From assembly GCF_004210375.1 (NCBI RefSeq), contig NC_134825.1, forward strand, positions 65,649,558 through 65,713,557: DNA of 64,000 bases, read 5' to 3'. The notes under the pieces are model-generated. The model was not told the DNA's origin. It searched no databases and saw only the letters and a program-made list of their open reading frames with translations. Source of the DNA: Tachypleus tridentatus. Its lineage: Eukaryota > Arthropoda > Merostomata > Xiphosura > Limulidae. Below, piece by piece: positions 61,477 through 64,000 of the stretch (position 1 is the stretch's first letter; each line of letters starts with the position of its first letter). A program made the position numbers and the translations under genes.

Positions 61477-62080
61477 TGACCAAGAAAGAAATTGTATATG
61501 ACCCTTATAAACTAAGATGCATTCCAGGTGGTATTGTGAACCAAATATTTATCTTATCTACATGAAACGCTACAACCATAGCAGAGAGAAGATTCGTAGA
61601 TGACTTTCCCACATTCCATAGATTCATTGGTTTCAAGTCATGACAATTAAACATCACCCAGATAATTTGTTTTACCATCAATGTTTTTTTTTTTGTTTAT
61701 GTGATACATTTGAAGTAGAGAACTTCAACAGCATTTCACTACACTAAACCTTTCTATCTGTTAAAAAAAAAAAGAGTTAAAGTTGTGTTTCAGACAAAAG
61801 ACTTTTTCTGAAGGGTTCTTAGCACCAAGCAGGTTGTATTTGCAATATTTTGCAGAAAAGAATGACATTTGTGAAGAGGTATTTATTACTTAAGGTGCTG
61901 CTGTGTAGTTTCTGGTGCAGTATAAAATTCATTTGCTGTCTTTAAGGAAGTTAACACACAAATAAAGTTTCTCACAGTTTTCTCTCTGCTATGGTTGCGT
62001 CTGTTTATATAGACAGGATGAATAGTTGGTTCACAATACTGCCTGGAATGCATCTTAATTTATGTTTACTTTCTTGGTCA
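61477..62080. repeat. Inverted repeat, 100-115-bp arms around a 390-bp spacer
   Basis: The left arm (61477-61590) and right arm (61980-62080) are imperfect reverse complements. Matching blocks include GACCAAGAAAG, AAGATGCATTCCAGG, GAACCAA and CAACCATAGCAGAGAGAA. The spacer is AT-rich with no frame. It could be a MITE-like foldback element, or two copies of one repeat in opposite orientation. The left end abuts the LINE 5' end. Confidence 0.75.
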
Positions 62081-63740
62081 AACGTCACTATGTAAATTCA
62101 CTTATGCATACACCAAATGTGCAGAGTTTTTTTTCATATTACATGTATCTATGTCACACGTGGAATTTTATTAAATTGTATTTATTGCTCCTTGAAGCAT
62201 TTGAAAATAGCATAAAACGCCTCAAAATTTCACAAATGATTCATTCCTTCTCTTTAAAGAAATGTTGAGCATCAATAAAAATTTCAACACTAAGCCTGCA
62301 CATTTGTACCTTCTTTTATTGTATTAAAAACGATTACAATAGCCCCTCTAATTATATTTTACTCCAAATTATATTATATCTTTGACCTTAGTACCGACCA
62401 CATAATTAATTTCAATATTATTGATACTTACCATGATTACCAAGTAATCATTTTATATTTAATTTAAACATCATTATTTATAGTAATTCTTTACTTCGTT
62501 ATTCAATGCCAAAAAAAAATAACTTTAACAAAACAATCATTTATTTGAGGCTTTAACATACAAATACAAAATATCAGTATCATTACTTAGTAACTCATAC
62601 GCATATCATTAACATTAGACCCTTACTCATAATAAATGATAAAATCCATATTAGAAAAATTAGAATAAAATGAAATACTTCTCTAGAAACCCTATTTAGC
62701 TTATATATTTATGAACTCGTAATAAACATATTTAAATATACTGTATGCAATTAATATTAAAATACTAATTTATATTATCTTAGTACTCAATATTTTTACA
62801 TCTAAATCTTTACTCATAAACTATGTCAATGAATTACAAAGACATTGTTAATATTCCAGTACCTTGTAATATGATTTTGGTTCATGTTTCTAGGTCATTA
62901 TTTTAATATGTTTATGACCAATTTTGAGTTGTTTCAAGTTTACATTAATTCACTGCACACACTTTGCATCTACACTGGTTTACTTCACGGATTCCAGTTC
63001 CCGTCATCACGTTATCTTCGAAAATAATTTTCTCGTCCATCTTTCTTATGTTGATTAAATCAATCCTATTTGTTTTGCCTATTACTTTTGAACTATAATA
63101 ATTGCATCTTATAATTCACTAGCTTAATTTATTCATTAAACTAGCCTAATTTTATCATCAGTCTGTACAATATGTCCATCTCCCATTAGACGGTTCACAA
63201 TCGTTCATTTCGACCATTTCAGTAAGTCTCTGAATATGACAGCTCTCTTTTACTTTTGAATTTGCATAATCCACCTAATCTCATCAACCTAATAAAAGCC
63301 AATTTAATCAAATGCTTTATGAAATAGCATGCTTATTAATACAATTATTAACCAGAGAGTTTTCAGTACTGAATTCGATAACTTCCACTTATCTAACCTG
63401 TACCTTTCAGTTGTAGTTTGTAAGCGACTACATTATTAACGTAATTAAAAACAGAAAATTAATTCTATATAAAATAATTGGAAAGAAAATTAAATACTCT
63501 TAATTGTCAAAACTTTGACTGGAAGAAATACGATGGAAAAATGTTTGCAAACAGACTGGCAATTTACAATTTTCAATCATAACCAATCGCTGATTTAGTC
63601 TTGATTTTAGTTCCGAATATTATGATGAGTCAACAAAGCTTATCTAGTGAGTGTGTGTGTGTACAGTAGCATTTACTATAGTTATTAGTTGATGAGGCTG
63701 ACTTTACTTTCTCAGTACATATTTCTATCCTCGCCAATTT
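62081..63740. other. AT-rich spacer
   Basis: No gene or recognised repeat. A short GTGTGTGTGTGT run lies near 63650. Confidence 0.65.
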
Positions 63741-64000
63741 GGCCCGGCATGGCCAAGGGTGTTAAGGTGTGCGACTCGTAATCTAAGGGTTGCGGGTTCG
63801 CATCCCCGTCGCGCCAAACATGCTCGCTCTTTCAGCCGTGGGGGCGTTATAATGTTACGGTCAATTCCACTATTCGTTGGTAAAAGAGTAGCCCAAGAGT
63901 CGGCGGTGGGTGGTGATGACTAACTGCCTTCCCGCTAGTCTTACACTGCTAAATTAAGGACGGCTAACACAGATATCCCTCGAATAGCTTTGTGCGAAAT
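63741..64000 (+). repeat. SINE family 1, runs off the window
   Basis: The head GGCCCGGCATGGCCAAGGGT, body intact, and cut by the window end in GCTTTGTGCGAAAT just before the expected tail. Confidence 0.95.

Overview
The window looks like nuclear DNA of an animal: AT-rich, mostly non-coding, one intron-containing gene, and many decayed transposable elements. From memory, the most abundant repeat (a tRNA-headed SINE whose body reads GGTAAAAGAGTAGCCCAAGA) is typical of horseshoe crab (Limulidae) genomic sequence, so a chelicerate of that group is my best guess. No database search was possible, and the assignment is inference.

The one gene I am sure of lies on the minus strand, from the ATG at 41711 to the stop at 22701. 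It is a mitochondrial carrier of the SLC25A33/SLC25A36 (yeast Rim2) pyrimidine-nucleotide type. I rebuilt seven coding exons from splice sites and reading phase: 41671-41711, 39209-39481, 37740-37817, 36306-36406, 35053-35119, 34352-34632 and 22701-22948. They add up to 1089 nt, exactly 362 codons plus a stop, and carry all three carrier signature motifs. An in-frame stop 18 nt upstream fixes the start. A CCAAT box and an E-box lie 0.6 kb upstream. A long probable 3' UTR holds an almost perfect inverted repeat with 84-bp arms.

Layout on the plus coordinate: 1-3540 is AT-rich sequence with one SINE. 3543-6001 is a decayed hAT transposon with a SINE inside its transposase. 6.9-18.4 kb is SINE-rich and contains a mariner scrap and two unidentified adjacent reading frames (13880-14481). 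18.4-42.3 kb is the carrier gene, whose introns hold fragments of a Penelope-like element, a CR1/L2-like LINE, SINEs and dinucleotide repeats. 42.8-46.6 kb is SINEs plus a badly decayed Ty3/Gypsy pol remnant. 47239-48660 is a complete but inactive Tc1-like transposon. 51.1-52.1 kb is a cluster of three SINEs. 54.3-54.9 kb is a diverged direct duplication. About 56.07-61.48 kb is a nearly full-length, frameshifted non-LTR retrotransposon with gag, endonuclease, reverse transcriptase and RNase H regions, followed by an inverted repeat. Another SINE runs off the right edge.

I did not find an undescribed multi-gene system. The most unusual points are the long hairpin in the carrier's probable 3' UTR, three SINE families that share one 3' module despite different heads, and a composite SINE with a foreign tail flanked by a 14-bp target duplication.
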